A stretch of DNA of 48,733 bases from Geobacteraceae bacterium GWC2_55_20 (GTDB lineage: Bacteria; Desulfobacterota; Desulfuromonadia; Geobacterales; Pseudopelobacteraceae), in assembly GCA_001802125.1 (NCBI GenBank), contig MGZK01000105.1, positions 1-48,733 on the forward strand, in the 5' to 3' direction. The notes under the pieces were generated by a model. That model was not told where the DNA came from. It saw nothing but the letters and a program-made list of their open reading frames with translations, and did no database searches. This document shows positions 17,036 to 25,206 of the stretch, in pieces (within the stretch, counting starts at the first letter, position 1; the number at the start of each line of letters is the position of its first letter). Position numbers and translations under genes: made by a program.

Positions 17036-18154
17036 CTATATTTTGAAGGGATCACTTTCCAGAGTGCAGGGCATTACCAGGCATCCTTGAAAGCCGTTTT
17101 CCTCAAGAGCGCGACTCAGACGCTGCGATATTTCCTCCACCATGATTATCTCTGACTTAAAATGTCCGGCATCTATCAGAGCGATCCCCAAATCCTGCGC
17201 GTCACGGGCATCATGATATTTTATGTCACCGGTGACCAGAACATCCGCGCCCGAGCGCGCCGCATCGCGCAACAGGGATGCGCCGCTGCCGCTGCAGAGA
17301 GCGACCTTCGAGACAGTGGCCAATGGATCACCAACATAGCGCAATCCCGGAGCAGACAGCGCGTCCCTCACTCGCCCCGCATACTCTCCCAGGGAAAGCG
17401 GGCTCGGCAGACGCCCGATCCGCCCCAAGCCTAACTTCTCTCCTTCATTAAGCAAGGGATATAGATCGTAGGCCGGCTCCTCATAAGGGTGTGAAGCCAG
17501 CAGGTCTTTCAGCGCCCGCGGCAGATTCTGGCGTTCAATCAGCAGTTCAAGCCGTTCTTCGGAAACCTTTTCCTGTTTTCCGACAGTCCCGATGAAGGGC
17601 CTGGCGCCATCCAAAGGCAGGAAAGTCCCCTCGCCACCGGCGGCAAACGAGCAGTCCCGGTAATTGCCCTGTGCGGGCAGATGGGGAAACAGCGCATTTC
17701 TCACCTTTTCAAGATGACTGGCAGGAACGAAAACGACCAGCTTCACCAGTTCACGCACGGTTGATATCCGGAGCGGCGAGCAACCCGAAAGTCCGATTTT
17801 CCGGGCCAGCAGATCGTTCAGACCGCCGTTGGCGCTGTCATAGTTGGTGTGCATGCAGAGCACCGACAAGCCGGCGCTTATTGCGGTATGTATCGAATGT
17901 CCCTGTGGTGTTGCGAAGGATATTGATTTGAGCGGCTTGAAAATGAGGGGGTGATGTGTGACAAGTAACTGACAGGAGGAAGATACGGCGGAACTGATTA
18001 CGTCCGGCGCCGGATCGAGGGCAACCATGATCCGCGTAACATCCGCGCCGGGGTTGCCCACCTGAAGCCCGGGGTTGTCCCATGCTTCAGCCAGGGACGC
18101 TGGGGCCATTTTGTTAATGATACCAAGTATATCGGATGTTTTTGGAATTCTCAT
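17036..18154 (-). CDS. Nif3/DUF34 (YqfO-type) metal-binding protein
   Basis: A 372-residue protein of the Nif3-like family, often annotated as GTP cyclohydrolase I type 2 without firm proof. The metal-site motifs are LVTHHPLIFKPLKSI near 68, MHTNYDSANGGLND near 102 and the C-terminal GDIKYHDARDAQDLGIALIDAGHFKSE. A PII-like insert (ELVKLVVFVPASHLEKVRNAL...ASHPYEEPAYDLYPL) lies between, as in YqfO. The start is set at [11 protein letters not shown]; the longer frame would run through a tRNA gene and is rejected. No clear ribosome site is seen. It sits 48 bases upstream of the zinc-ribbon gene. Confidence 0.88.
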   Translation of the reverse strand: MRIPKTSDILGIINKMAPASLAEAWDNPGLQVGNPGADVTRIMVALDPAPDVISSAVSSSCQLLVTHHPLIFKPLKSISFATPQGHSIHTAISAGLSVLCMHTNYDSANGGLNDLLARKIGLSGCSPLRISTVRELVKLVVFVPASHLEKVRNALFPHLPAQGNYRDCSFAAGGEGTFLPLDGARPFIGTVGKQEKVSEERLELLIERQNLPRALKDLLASHPYEEPAYDLYPLLNEGEKLGLGRIGRLPSPLSLGEYAGRVRDALSAPGLRYVGDPLATVSKVALCSGSGASLLRDAARSGADVLVTGDIKYHDARDAQDLGIALIDAGHFKSEIIMVEEISQRLSRALEENGFQGCLVMPCTLESDPFKI

Positions 18155-18270
18155 GGCATGCAAATAAAAAGAGTGCAACCTTGCGGTGTGCACTCTCGTG
18201 TTGAGGTATGGATGTGGGATAACCCCTGTTCTAGTGCCGGCATCCGGCGTATGTTCCTCGCGTTGTGAAA

Positions 18271-18347
18271 TGGTGGGCCCACCAGGACTCGAACCTGGGA
18301 CCAACCGGTTATGAGCCGGTGGCTCTAGCCAACTGAGCTATAGGCCC
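18271..18347 (-). tRNA. tRNA with CAU anticodon, probably tRNA-Ile2 (lysidine type)
   Basis: A 77-nt cloverleaf with encoded CCA. The acceptor GGGCCTA pairs with TGGGCCC, the T arm has GGTTCGAGTCC, and the anticodon CAT is at 18311-18313. CAU can be elongator Met, initiator or Ile2. The anticodon arm CCGGCTCATAACCGG and the acceptor resemble tRNA-Ile2 of other bacteria, whose C34 is changed to lysidine by TilS to read AUA. Initiator is unlikely because position 1 pairs. Met versus Ile2 is an inference. Confidence 0.9.
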
Positions 18348-18362
18348 CTGAAGGGAAGGGTC

Positions 18363-18391
18363 ATAGTAGAGTACGGAATAATCATTGTCAA
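18363..18391 (-). promoter_or_regulatory. Sigma70 promoter of the tRNA gene
   Basis: On the reverse strand TTGACA (18391-18386), 17 bases, TACTAT (18368-18363); the -10 ends 16 bases before the mature tRNA 5' end. Near-consensus and well placed. Confidence 0.72.
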
Positions 18392-18413
18392 GCGTTTAAA
18401 GCTGTTCCAGCGC

Positions 18414-18977
18414 TTAGGCCCGGGACAGGAAGCGGCCGTCACGGGTATCGACCTTGACTTTTTCTCCCGACTCCAGGTACGGAGGAACTTTTATCTTCAG
18501 GCCGGTTTCCAGGATCGCGTCCTTGGTTTCCGCGGTAGCGGTGGCGTTTTTCAGAACCGGCGCGGTCTCGGTCACGGTCAGCTCCACACTCAGCGGCAGA
18601 TCCACGTTGACCATGCGCCCCTCGAACAGTCCCAGCACAACCTCGGTGCCGTCCAGCAGAAACATGGACAGGGGGTCGAAATTTTCAGCCTCCATCTCGA
18701 ACTGCTCGTAGTTTTCCAGGTCCATGAAAACACCGCGACCGCCATCGGCATACAGGTACTGACCCTTGTGGCGTTCGAAATCGGCCTCATCCACCTTGTC
18801 GCCGGAGCGGAAGGTCTTGTCAAGCACCTGGCCGGTAATCAGGTTGCGGTAACGGGTCTTGACCATGGTGTTGGCGCCGCGAGCCGTGGGAGACTGGGTG
18901 GTGACATCGGTAATGATGCAGGGGGCGCCTTCGAGCTGGATGACAAGCCCTTTTTTGAAGTCGGACGTAGTGAACAT
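18414..18977 (-). CDS. efpL: Elongation factor P family protein, EfpL (YeiP) type
   Basis: A 187-residue, three-domain EF-P homologue that relieves ribosome stalling, classically at polyproline. Domain I is an SH3-like KOW fold (SDFKKGLVIQLEGAPCIITD). The tip loop reads QSPTARGANTMVKTR. That SPTARGA sequence is the hallmark of the EfpL/YeiP branch, in place of the PGKG or PGRG loop of canonical EF-P that is lysylated or rhamnosylated. The C-terminal domain is standard (TETAPVLKNATATAETKDA, VPPYLESGEKVKVDTRDGRF). AAGGAG is 12 bases upstream, a little far. It lies between queF and the tRNA gene. Confidence 0.86.
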   Translation of the reverse strand: MFTTSDFKKGLVIQLEGAPCIITDVTTQSPTARGANTMVKTRYRNLITGQVLDKTFRSGDKVDEADFERHKGQYLYADGGRGVFMDLENYEQFEMEAENFDPLSMFLLDGTEVVLGLFEGRMVNVDLPLSVELTVTETAPVLKNATATAETKDAILETGLKIKVPPYLESGEKVKVDTRDGRFLSRA

Positions 18978-19004
18978 AAAAAGCGGGTTCTCCTTGAATG
19001 ATAA

Positions 19005-19457
19005 TTATAGTTTCTTGCGGTATTCCGCGGTGGGCCAGAAAGGGATGCCACCGCGCGGTGTAAACTCTCCGCGCACAGTCAGCCAGACCGGATCCAGCAG
19101 CTCTGCCAGATCGTTGCAGATGCGGTTGACACCGGCTTCGTGAAACTCACCATGCATCCTGAAAGAGCCAAGGTAGAGCTTGAGGCTCTTGCTTTCGACG
19201 CAGAGCGCGGCCGGCTGATAATCGATGACTATTTTCCCGAAATCCGGCTGCCCGGTCATCGGGCAGAGACAGGTAAATTCCGGACATTCGATATGCAGTG
19301 TCCCGACCGCTCCCACCCGGTTCATTTCGGGCTGGGCAAAGGGGCTGGGAAACGCTTCCAGAAGTGCGGAATCCGGCTTGTCATAGCAATAGGAGGTGAC
19401 GCCGGCCCCAAGAGATTTCAGCTGTTCATGCAGTTCCATCATCCACATCCCGGACAT
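19005..19457 (-). CDS. queF: NADPH-dependent 7-cyano-7-deazaguanine reductase (preQ0 reductase)
   Basis: QueF reduces the nitrile of preQ0 to the amine preQ1 on the route to queuosine in tRNA. The 150-residue length matches the unimodular YkvM-type subfamily. Visible are the catalytic-cysteine segment FTCLCPMTGQPDFGKI near 62-77, the QueF motif ESKSLKLYLGSFRMHGEFHE near 88-107 with Glu for substrate binding, and the terminal FTPRGGIPFWP. Two further ATGs lie a few codons in (MWMMELHE), so the exact start is uncertain. No preQ1 riboswitch is seen in the short leader. Confidence 0.92.
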   Translation of the reverse strand: MSGMWMMELHEQLKSLGAGVTSYCYDKPDSALLEAFPSPFAQPEMNRVGAVGTLHIECPEFTCLCPMTGQPDFGKIVIDYQPAALCVESKSLKLYLGSFRMHGEFHEAGVNRICNDLAELLDPVWLTVRGEFTPRGGIPFWPTAEYRKKL

Positions 19458-19465
19458 GATAATTT

Positions 19466-19499
19466 AAAAAGCTTGGCAGCATAGCAACGAAGCTGCCGC
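19466..19499 (-). terminator. Possible terminator of the potassium channel gene
   Basis: On the reverse strand GGCAGC pairs with GCTGCC (19475-19480 and 19492-19497), extended by TT/AA with a bulge and followed by five T residues. It sits directly before the queF start, so it may be only partly effective. Confidence 0.4.
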
Positions 19500-19525
19500 C
19501 AATCAAATCATTTCTTAGTCTCTGC

Positions 19526-20569
19526 CTAAATTTCATTCAGTCGTGCGGGGCCAATGGTAACGACCCGCTCACCCGCGGATACCGCGGTTTCCGACGGCAC
19601 ATTTAGCCGCACGCCGTTACCGTCTCCCAGTCCCAGCGCCAAGTGTCCCATCGAGCGGCAGCGCCCGGAGAGCTCGCCGAATGTCCCGCCACTGGCAACC
19701 GCGATAAAGTAGATCTGCTGCCCGCCCCTGGAACTGAACAGGTCGGCGATAACCGCCTGCACACCGGGATTGAGCAGTTCCTGGCTGATAAAGAGCGAAT
19801 CGAAGCGCGAGCTGCAAACCACCCGGTCACAGCCAGCCTTACGCAGCAACTCCTCCGAGGCCGGATCGACACATTCGACCACCGTTTCCACGGTGCGGCA
19901 GCGCGCCTCGATTGCCAGTGTAATGGCCACATTCAGGTTGTCCGAGGCCGGGTCACCCGGGGCACGGCAGAGCACGACCGCATGCGAGGCCCTGTCCAGC
20001 GCTGCCCGGCTCAGGGTTTCATCGCGGGCCGGGTTGCCACGAACAAAATGTATGCCGCGTTTCTGGAGCTCCGGCGGCAACTCATCCAGGAACTCATCGA
20101 TCAGCACGACCTGGCTGTTCCTGGAAAAAACGGGGTCGAGGTACAGCTCTTCCAGCACCCTCTCGACCTTGGCCAGCCCCGGGAAATTGAAGATGACAAG
20201 CTGCCTGTTCAGGTTAAATTGCGACATTCCTTTTGCCTCGCGGGTCTTTGATGTAACCAATGCTGCGGCAATCAACGAGAGGGCATATCCCAACAGTCCT
20301 ATGCCGAAAAACATTACCGGCCAGCCCACCAGAAATCGCCCTCCGGCGGTCTTGGGAAAAAAATCGCCGTAGCCGACCGTGGTCATGGTCACAACCGTGT
20401 ACCAGAGCCCGTCCAGCCAGACCAGATCCGGATTGCCGGGCAGTTCGAAATAGAGGAAACCGGTCGTGCCGTATAGCAGCACGGCAGCCAGCAGAACAAA
20501 GATGCGCATGGCTGCCGGTGGGTTGCGCAACACCTGCTTCATGAAGATATTGATTATCAGGCCGATCAC
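19526..20569 (-). CDS. Two-TM potassium channel with TrkA-N/RCK domains
   Basis: A roughly 347-residue ion channel of the MthK/Kch type. Two membrane helices (MRIFVLLAAVLLYGTTGFLY and FGIGLLGYALSLIAAALV) flank a pore loop with the potassium filter TMTTVGYGDFFP. The cytosolic part is an RCK N-domain (LVIFNFPGLAKVERVLEEL, VVLIDEF, IHFVRGNPARDETL) and an RCK C-domain, likely ligand-gated. The GTG at 20569 is chosen because GTGA overlaps the stop of the nuclease-like gene, with GAGG 8 bases upstream; the first ATG downstream (MKQVLRN) is the alternative. The two genes are coupled. Confidence 0.85.
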   Translation of the reverse strand: MIGLIINIFMKQVLRNPPAAMRIFVLLAAVLLYGTTGFLYFELPGNPDLVWLDGLWYTVVTMTTVGYGDFFPKTAGGRFLVGWPVMFFGIGLLGYALSLIAAALVTSKTREAKGMSQFNLNRQLVIFNFPGLAKVERVLEELYLDPVFSRNSQVVLIDEFLDELPPELQKRGIHFVRGNPARDETLSRAALDRASHAVVLCRAPGDPASDNLNVAITLAIEARCRTVETVVECVDPASEELLRKAGCDRVVCSSRFDSLFISQELLNPGVQAVIADLFSSRGGQQIYFIAVASGGTFGELSGRCRSMGHLALGLGDGNGVRLNVPSETAVSAGERVVTIGPARLNEI

Positions 20570-21144
20570 TGCGTCTGCCTCTGCCACTCGCTGATCAGCG
20601 CCAGGGCTCGGTCGGATGCCTCAGCACTGGCCCACAACCCGCGCCGCCCGGCCCGGGCCAGTTCCTGTTCCTGGAGATACAGCTGCATGGCGGGAAAGGG
20701 ATAAACCGTGTAAACCATCACCAGGCCCTGGCTGACCAGGTGCAGCGCCACATCCTTGTCTCCCGAGTAAAGGGTTGCCAGGTAACGGCCGTACTTGTCC
20801 TTGGGGGTACTGCCGAGCAGAACGCGGGCCGAGCGGCCGGTCATGATCCGCTGCAGCGATTCGCGGGCCGCCTGAGCAAACGGCGTCACCACGTCTTTTT
20901 CTATCTTGCCGTCAAACGATTTGATGCCGATCAGCCTGACCGTGACCGGCTCCTGCCCTTCCCGTGCCGCCATGACCGAGTCGCCGTCAACAACTTTTAT
21001 CAGCTGCACCAGGTCGCCGTTATCTATCTTCCCTCCGGCGTTCTGCGCGCCGCGGCGCTGTTTCTCGGCGTTAAAGCCGTAAAAGACCGAGGCCGACAAC
21101 AAAAGAACAATCAGCCCCCAGAATAGCGCCGCGGTCCTATCCAT
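20566..21144 (-). CDS. Membrane-anchored thermonuclease-fold (SNase) protein, active site altered
   Basis: A 192-residue protein with an N-terminal membrane helix (LFWGLIVLLLSASVFYGF) and an OB-fold SNase domain: KVVDGDSV (51-56), VRLIGIKSFD (69-78), KDKYGRYLATLY (115-126) and HLVSQGLVMVY. Against staphylococcal nuclease, R35 (R70 here), D21 (D55) and R87 (R120) are kept, but the calcium ligand D40 is K75 and the general base E43 is D78. Cleavage activity is therefore doubtful and a binding or structural role possible. It overlaps LarA by 8 bases upstream and the channel by 4 bases downstream. Confidence 0.82.
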   Translation of the reverse strand: MDRTAALFWGLIVLLLSASVFYGFNAEKQRRGAQNAGGKIDNGDLVQLIKVVDGDSVMAAREGQEPVTVRLIGIKSFDGKIEKDVVTPFAQAARESLQRIMTGRSARVLLGSTPKDKYGRYLATLYSGDKDVALHLVSQGLVMVYTVYPFPAMQLYLQEQELARAGRRGLWASAEASDRALALISEWQRQTQ

Positions 21145-22429
21145 TTAAAGCGGACGATTCAGGCTGAATTTTTTCTGACACCGGCAGAACACTTCCCGCC
21201 TCCGGCATCAGATAGGCGCGCCAATCGGGGCGCAGCATGCCTGCCGCCAACGCCATCGCTTCGTCAAGCGTGGCGGCCGGCAGCATGCCCATCTCCTTCA
21301 CCTGCTGGACGGGAAACCGGGAGACAAGAATGATGCGGAAGCGCTGGGCCTTCTGCAGCATCGAATAGGCCGTCTGGCCGTTGATTTCGTACTGTTCGCG
21401 CAACGCTGCTTCGAAGGTGTCCAATTGCTTATAGCGGAACCAGTTGAAGAAGGTGCTATTGCCGAATCCGTCGCGGCATTCCGCCAGCAGAATAAGGACA
21501 CCGCCGTCGTGGATCGCTTGGGAGGCATATTCCATGGATTTGTGGGCCTGGATCAGGTTGATGTCCTTGGGGAAGCCTCCGCAGGAAGCGATCACCAGAT
21601 CGGCTTTTTCCCGTAGCGGGAATGCGAAAAATTCGGAATAGAAGCGGCAGCCGACTTCGTGCGCCTCGCGCCAGTCACCGGCAAAGGCGGCCATGATGCG
21701 CTTGTCGGGAGCCAGCACCGTATTCAGGATGAAATCGGGCGCGGCCATCTCACACGCTTCAAGCATGGCCTGATGCACCGGGTTGCCATCCAGGTTGCCG
21801 GTGGTTGCCCGTGGATTCTTGCCGCTCCCCGCGCCAGGATTTAGTACGGCAAAGTGGCTGGCCATGCAGGCCTGACGGCTGGCGATACCGGGCAGGACAC
21901 TCTTGCGGCCGCCGCCGAAACCGGCAAAGTAGTGAAATCCGATCGTACCGGTCAATATCAGGTGATCGGCCTCGACAGCCTTGCGGTTGATGCTGACCCT
22001 TATGCCGTTAGAGGTGGTGCCGAGCAGGGCCAGATGTCCCGGATCGTCGCATTCGTGGTCGGTTACGCGAATCCGGCCATAGAGAGGTCCGACGATCTTA
22101 TGGTGTTCGTGATCGGTCTGTTTGCGGTGTATGCCTAATGCGATCAGGATCTCGATATCGCGGTCGGCAATCCCCTGGCGGTTCAATCGTTCCACCAGCA
22201 AGGGGAGATAGATCTCGCTGCCGCTGTAACGGGTGATGTCCGAGGTGACGATAACAACATTCTCACCCGGTTTGAATCCGGAAATCGTGGCCTGACAGGC
22301 ATCAAGAGCGGTATTGACAATGTTTTCGGATGGTTCGGAGAGCTGGGGTAACAGGGGAACTATGACTCCCGCCAGATGTTCCGGCGGGAGTTCGAGGGTA
22401 AACGATGATGAACCGTATTTCAGTTCCAT
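21137..22429 (-). CDS. LarA-family nickel-pincer-type racemase (DUF2088)
   Basis: A 430-residue protein of the lactate racemase family, which in LarA uses a pincer nickel nucleotide to racemise 2-hydroxy acids. Motifs seen are VIVTSDITRYSGSEIYLPLL near 70-90, ALGIHRKQTDHEH near 110 and the cofactor-lysine region GFHYFAGFGGGRKSVLPGI near 175-193. The start at 22429 (MELKYGSS) has AAAGG 9 bases upstream and overshoots nothing; a longer frame overlaps the YtxH-like gene. The cofactor makers LarB, LarC and LarE are not in the window. The substrate may not be lactate, because the family is diverse. Confidence 0.85.
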   Translation of the reverse strand: MELKYGSSSFTLELPPEHLAGVIVPLLPQLSEPSENIVNTALDACQATISGFKPGENVVIVTSDITRYSGSEIYLPLLVERLNRQGIADRDIEILIALGIHRKQTDHEHHKIVGPLYGRIRVTDHECDDPGHLALLGTTSNGIRVSINRKAVEADHLILTGTIGFHYFAGFGGGRKSVLPGIASRQACMASHFAVLNPGAGSGKNPRATTGNLDGNPVHQAMLEACEMAAPDFILNTVLAPDKRIMAAFAGDWREAHEVGCRFYSEFFAFPLREKADLVIASCGGFPKDINLIQAHKSMEYASQAIHDGGVLILLAECRDGFGNSTFFNWFRYKQLDTFEAALREQYEINGQTAYSMLQKAQRFRIILVSRFPVQQVKEMGMLPAATLDEAMALAAGMLRPDWRAYLMPEAGSVLPVSEKIQPESSALNG

Positions 22430-22442
22430 TTGCTGCGGCCTT

Positions 22443-22688
22443 TCAAATCCAGGCGTCTCCGCCGTCGTACTCATAATCGCCACCCTTGGATTTGGGTGTG
22501 ACCTTGAACTTGGCTTCACGGGCAAGCCGCTTCACGCGCTCGGCGGCGGTTTCACCCAGTCCGGAAAGTTTTTCGCGCACTTCGCAACCGGGCGCCGGAG
22601 CCAGCAGGAGAGCGGCGGCAGCGCCGATCACGGCGCCGGAAACAAAGGCAATCACAGCAGCAGCGGCGTTATCGTTGTTGGATGACAT
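22443..22688 (-). CDS. YtxH-like small membrane-anchored protein
   Basis: An 81-residue protein with one Ala/Gly-rich membrane helix (AAVIAFVSGAVIGAAAALLLAPAPG) followed by an amphipathic charged helix (EVREKLSGLGETAAERVKRLAREAK) and a polar tail. The order helix, LLLAP..G, E-R resembles YtxH/gas-vesicle-associated stress proteins. No function is established. AAGGAG stands 6 bases before the ATG. It lies 13 bases upstream of the LarA-like gene. Confidence 0.75.
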   Translation of the reverse strand: MSSNNDNAAAAVIAFVSGAVIGAAAALLLAPAPGCEVREKLSGLGETAAERVKRLAREAKFKVTPKSKGGDYEYDGGDAWI

Positions 22689-22810
22689 GACAGACTCCTT
22701 TTATCGTGATACCAAAATTTAATGTAAACAGTCTCTATTTCTAGCACAGCACACAGGTGGAATCAAAACAAAATTCACGTACTGTAAAGCGGACCGGCGG
22801 CACATAGCAA

Positions 22811-23197
22811 TCAGCACAACCCGTGTTTGCCCAGAAGCTCGTTAAAGCTCTGCTGCATCAATGGCTTGGTCAAATAATCATCGCAATCGCCATGCATCAG
22901 CGCATCGAACATGTCGTCCGGGGAACTGCTGCCGGTGACCATGAAAACAGTTGCCCGCGCTCCGCCATGAGCGGACTCCATCTCCCTGATCGCCTTGAGC
23001 GTTTCATGCCCGTCTTTACCCGGCATGAAGATGTCCATGCAGATCAGGTCATAATACGCTTTGCTTTCGAGAGCTCCTTCCACCAGTTCCAACGCATCCT
23101 CTCCACTTTCGGCAAAGGCAACCGTGGCGCGCCCTTCGAGAAAAATGGCCAGCAATTCACGGTTCATTTCCACATCGTCAACTATCAAGGCTTTCAT
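22811..23197 (-). CDS. Single-domain response regulator (CheY-like receiver)
   Basis: A 128-residue receiver domain with no output domain. The acidic pocket is DD at 7-8, the phospho-acceptor is D55 in CMDIFMPGKDG, the switch Thr is in VFMVTGSS and the conserved Lys is in YLTKPL. Stand-alone receivers pass phosphate or bind a target protein. Its ATG overlaps the FapA stop by 4 bases (ATGA), so it is translated with FapA, and the hybrid kinase encoded upstream is the natural phosphodonor. Confidence 0.9.
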   Translation of the reverse strand: MKALIVDDVEMNRELLAIFLEGRATVAFAESGEDALELVEGALESKAYYDLICMDIFMPGKDGHETLKAIREMESAHGGARATVFMVTGSSSPDDMFDALMHGDCDDYLTKPLMQQSFNELLGKHGLC

Positions 23198-24666
23198 GCC
23201 CCATCCTCCTGTAAGCTCGATCGGTTTTTCTGCTGTTCCAGCAGGTGCTGCTGAATGAAGGTTTCTTCTATCATCGCGGCCTTGAAAGAGAGCGGCGTCA
23301 TCCCCAGGAAGCGGAGCCCCCCTTCTATCGTGTTCACGATGATGCTGACCGGTCCCTTACGCTCTTCGGCGATATTTTCGCTGATCATGCCAAGGGTGAT
23401 ATTGACCCCTTCGTAAAGCATCTTTTTTACGTTCACCTTCGAATTGCTCTCATCATGTGCCCTTGAGCGGACTTCCTGGGTCCGTTCGGTAATGTCAGCC
23501 CGTTTGGCGGAGAACGCCTTCATATCCACGGTCCCCTTCGCCGCGGCGCTGAATTCTGCAACCAGAACTTTCAACTCGTTAAACAGGTTGTTGAGTTCTT
23601 CCAGATCACCGTAGTGAACTCCGGCAACCACGCGGGTTCGAAGCGATGTGACCGTTCCCAGTACGCCACACTCGATGCCGGCCAGTGCAAAACTTTCACC
23701 TCCGCTCAGCCCCCCCTTGTTGACGTAGACCGCCCCCAGGCACTTGATGTGGGAGTTGCGGATCTCGACCTCGGCCTTGATATCGCCGGCGCATTCGATC
23801 ATTGCTTCATAGATGAAGTTGGCGTAAATCGAACCGCCGCAGCGGATCGAACCGGCGCCCTGGCCGCTCATGCCGCAAAAGGTGATATCACCATCGGACT
23901 CGATCGAGCAAACCCCGATATTCCCCTGGATCTTGATGCCTTTGGTTGCCTTTACGAAAAAACCGTCCAGCACGTCACCCTTGATCTCCACATACCCCTT
24001 GAAGGAGATGTTGCCGACCTTGAAATCCACATCACCGTCAATCTCGTAGACATCCTCGACCGAAATCGCGTTCCCCCGGCAGCAGACCCGTCCGGCAAGA
24101 ACGGAAACAACCTTACCATCATCAAGGCGGACATTCGGACCCAGTTCGAGCTTGACCGGGATTCCCGGCTGTGGCGGAATAGTTTTCCCGGTAACGGTTT
24201 TGCCGGGTGTTCCGGGACCGGGTGGCTTGATTGTCGCCACCAGCACCCCGGCATCGACATTCAGAAAAGATTGCACATGACGAAAATCAACGCTTCCATC
24301 GGTTTTGCGATCCGATTCGGCTTTTTCCAGATCGTCGGCCACACTCATCACAATCTGGCCATCTTCGCCGGGAACCATCGGGATCCCCCGCGCCAGCAGC
24401 ATACCGTCCACGGATTTGGCGCTGGCCGCGCAATTAAGCAGAGCGGCGGCCGACTCGGGAATAATCCCCTCCCTGATCTTGAACTGCGCCAGATGGGTCT
24501 GCAGCTCGGCACCGGTAAGAGGCGTTCCTCCGGTGGTGGCCGGTTCATAGAAGCATTGACACTCCACTTCATCCGGGCTGATTTCGAATGCAAGGGTATA
24601 GCCGTAGCGCTTTACTTCCAGGCGGCTGACCGACTCGGCTCCCTTTATGAATTGATTTTCAGCCAT
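23194..24666 (-). CDS. FapA family protein (DUF342)
   Basis: A 490-residue protein of the FapA/DUF342 family. An N-terminal domain (to about 160) precedes a polymer-binding-like right-handed beta-helix of repeated short strands (VYEIDGDVDFKVGNISFKG, VEIKGDVLDGFFVKATKG, IQGNIGVCSIESDGDITF, CAGDIKAEVEIRNSHIKC), then a helical C-terminal region. FapA proteins are often linked to polar or flagellar positioning and to chemosensory genes. No strong ribosome site precedes its ATG. It sits between two receiver genes in the same direction. Confidence 0.87.
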   Translation of the reverse strand: MAENQFIKGAESVSRLEVKRYGYTLAFEISPDEVECQCFYEPATTGGTPLTGAELQTHLAQFKIREGIIPESAAALLNCAASAKSVDGMLLARGIPMVPGEDGQIVMSVADDLEKAESDRKTDGSVDFRHVQSFLNVDAGVLVATIKPPGPGTPGKTVTGKTIPPQPGIPVKLELGPNVRLDDGKVVSVLAGRVCCRGNAISVEDVYEIDGDVDFKVGNISFKGYVEIKGDVLDGFFVKATKGIKIQGNIGVCSIESDGDITFCGMSGQGAGSIRCGGSIYANFIYEAMIECAGDIKAEVEIRNSHIKCLGAVYVNKGGLSGGESFALAGIECGVLGTVTSLRTRVVAGVHYGDLEELNNLFNELKVLVAEFSAAAKGTVDMKAFSAKRADITERTQEVRSRAHDESNSKVNVKKMLYEGVNITLGMISENIAEERKGPVSIIVNTIEGGLRFLGMTPLSFKAAMIEETFIQQHLLEQQKNRSSLQEDGA

Positions 24667-24774
24667 GAGTGACCCTGTTGGTAATCATGCTTGTCAGACC
24701 GCTACGGAACAACCGGACATTGCCAGAAACAAAATATCAGATCAGTTTTTTAAATCCGCCGGTCGGGTCCGGCG

Positions 24775-25182
24775 TCACGGCCGCCCGAGCATGCCCAGTT
24801 TGCCAAGAATTGCCAGCAACTTGTCCGGTTGCACCGGTTTGACCAGGTGCGCGGCCGACCTGGCCGAGACATAAGCCTGGATCACATCGCTCGGAGTATT
24901 CAGGGATGACAGAACGACTATGTTGACTCCGTCGCTAATCGAGACGCCCCACTCCTTCTCGATCATGCGGATTTCTCTTGCGGCGGTATGACCATCCATC
25001 TCCGGCATTACAATATCCAGGATTATCAGATCATAGGGGTTGCCACCCTCAAATGCGTCGCGGAACATCTCGACCGCTTTCAGGCCGTTTTCCGCCATCT
25101 CGCAGTCGGCAATTCCTTCCAGGTAGCCGGCAATCAGCTCGCGTCCCAGCTCATCGTCATCCACCACCAGACATCGCGCCAT
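24775..25182 (-). CDS. Single-domain response regulator
   Basis: A 135-residue receiver: VVDDDELGRELI at the N-terminus (DDD at 8-10), the phospho-acceptor D56 in ILDIVMPEMDG, VVLSSLNTP as the switch region and HLVKPVQPDKLL with the conserved Lys. The start MARCLVVDD at 25182 is chosen because GGAGG lies 8 bases upstream; an ATG 15 bases earlier overlaps that site. It is directly downstream of the hybrid kinase, the likely phosphodonor. The 108 bases to FapA carry no gene. Confidence 0.9.
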   Translation of the reverse strand: MARCLVVDDDELGRELIAGYLEGIADCEMAENGLKAVEMFRDAFEGGNPYDLIILDIVMPEMDGHTAAREIRMIEKEWGVSISDGVNIVVLSSLNTPSDVIQAYVSARSAAHLVKPVQPDKLLAILGKLGMLGRP

Positions 25183-25206
25183 AAATCCAACCTCCATTGC
25201 AATCCA

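Noticed and set aside
18155-18304. N-terminal extension of the Nif3 protein
   Set aside because: It would translate through the tRNA gene and adds residues that the family lacks.
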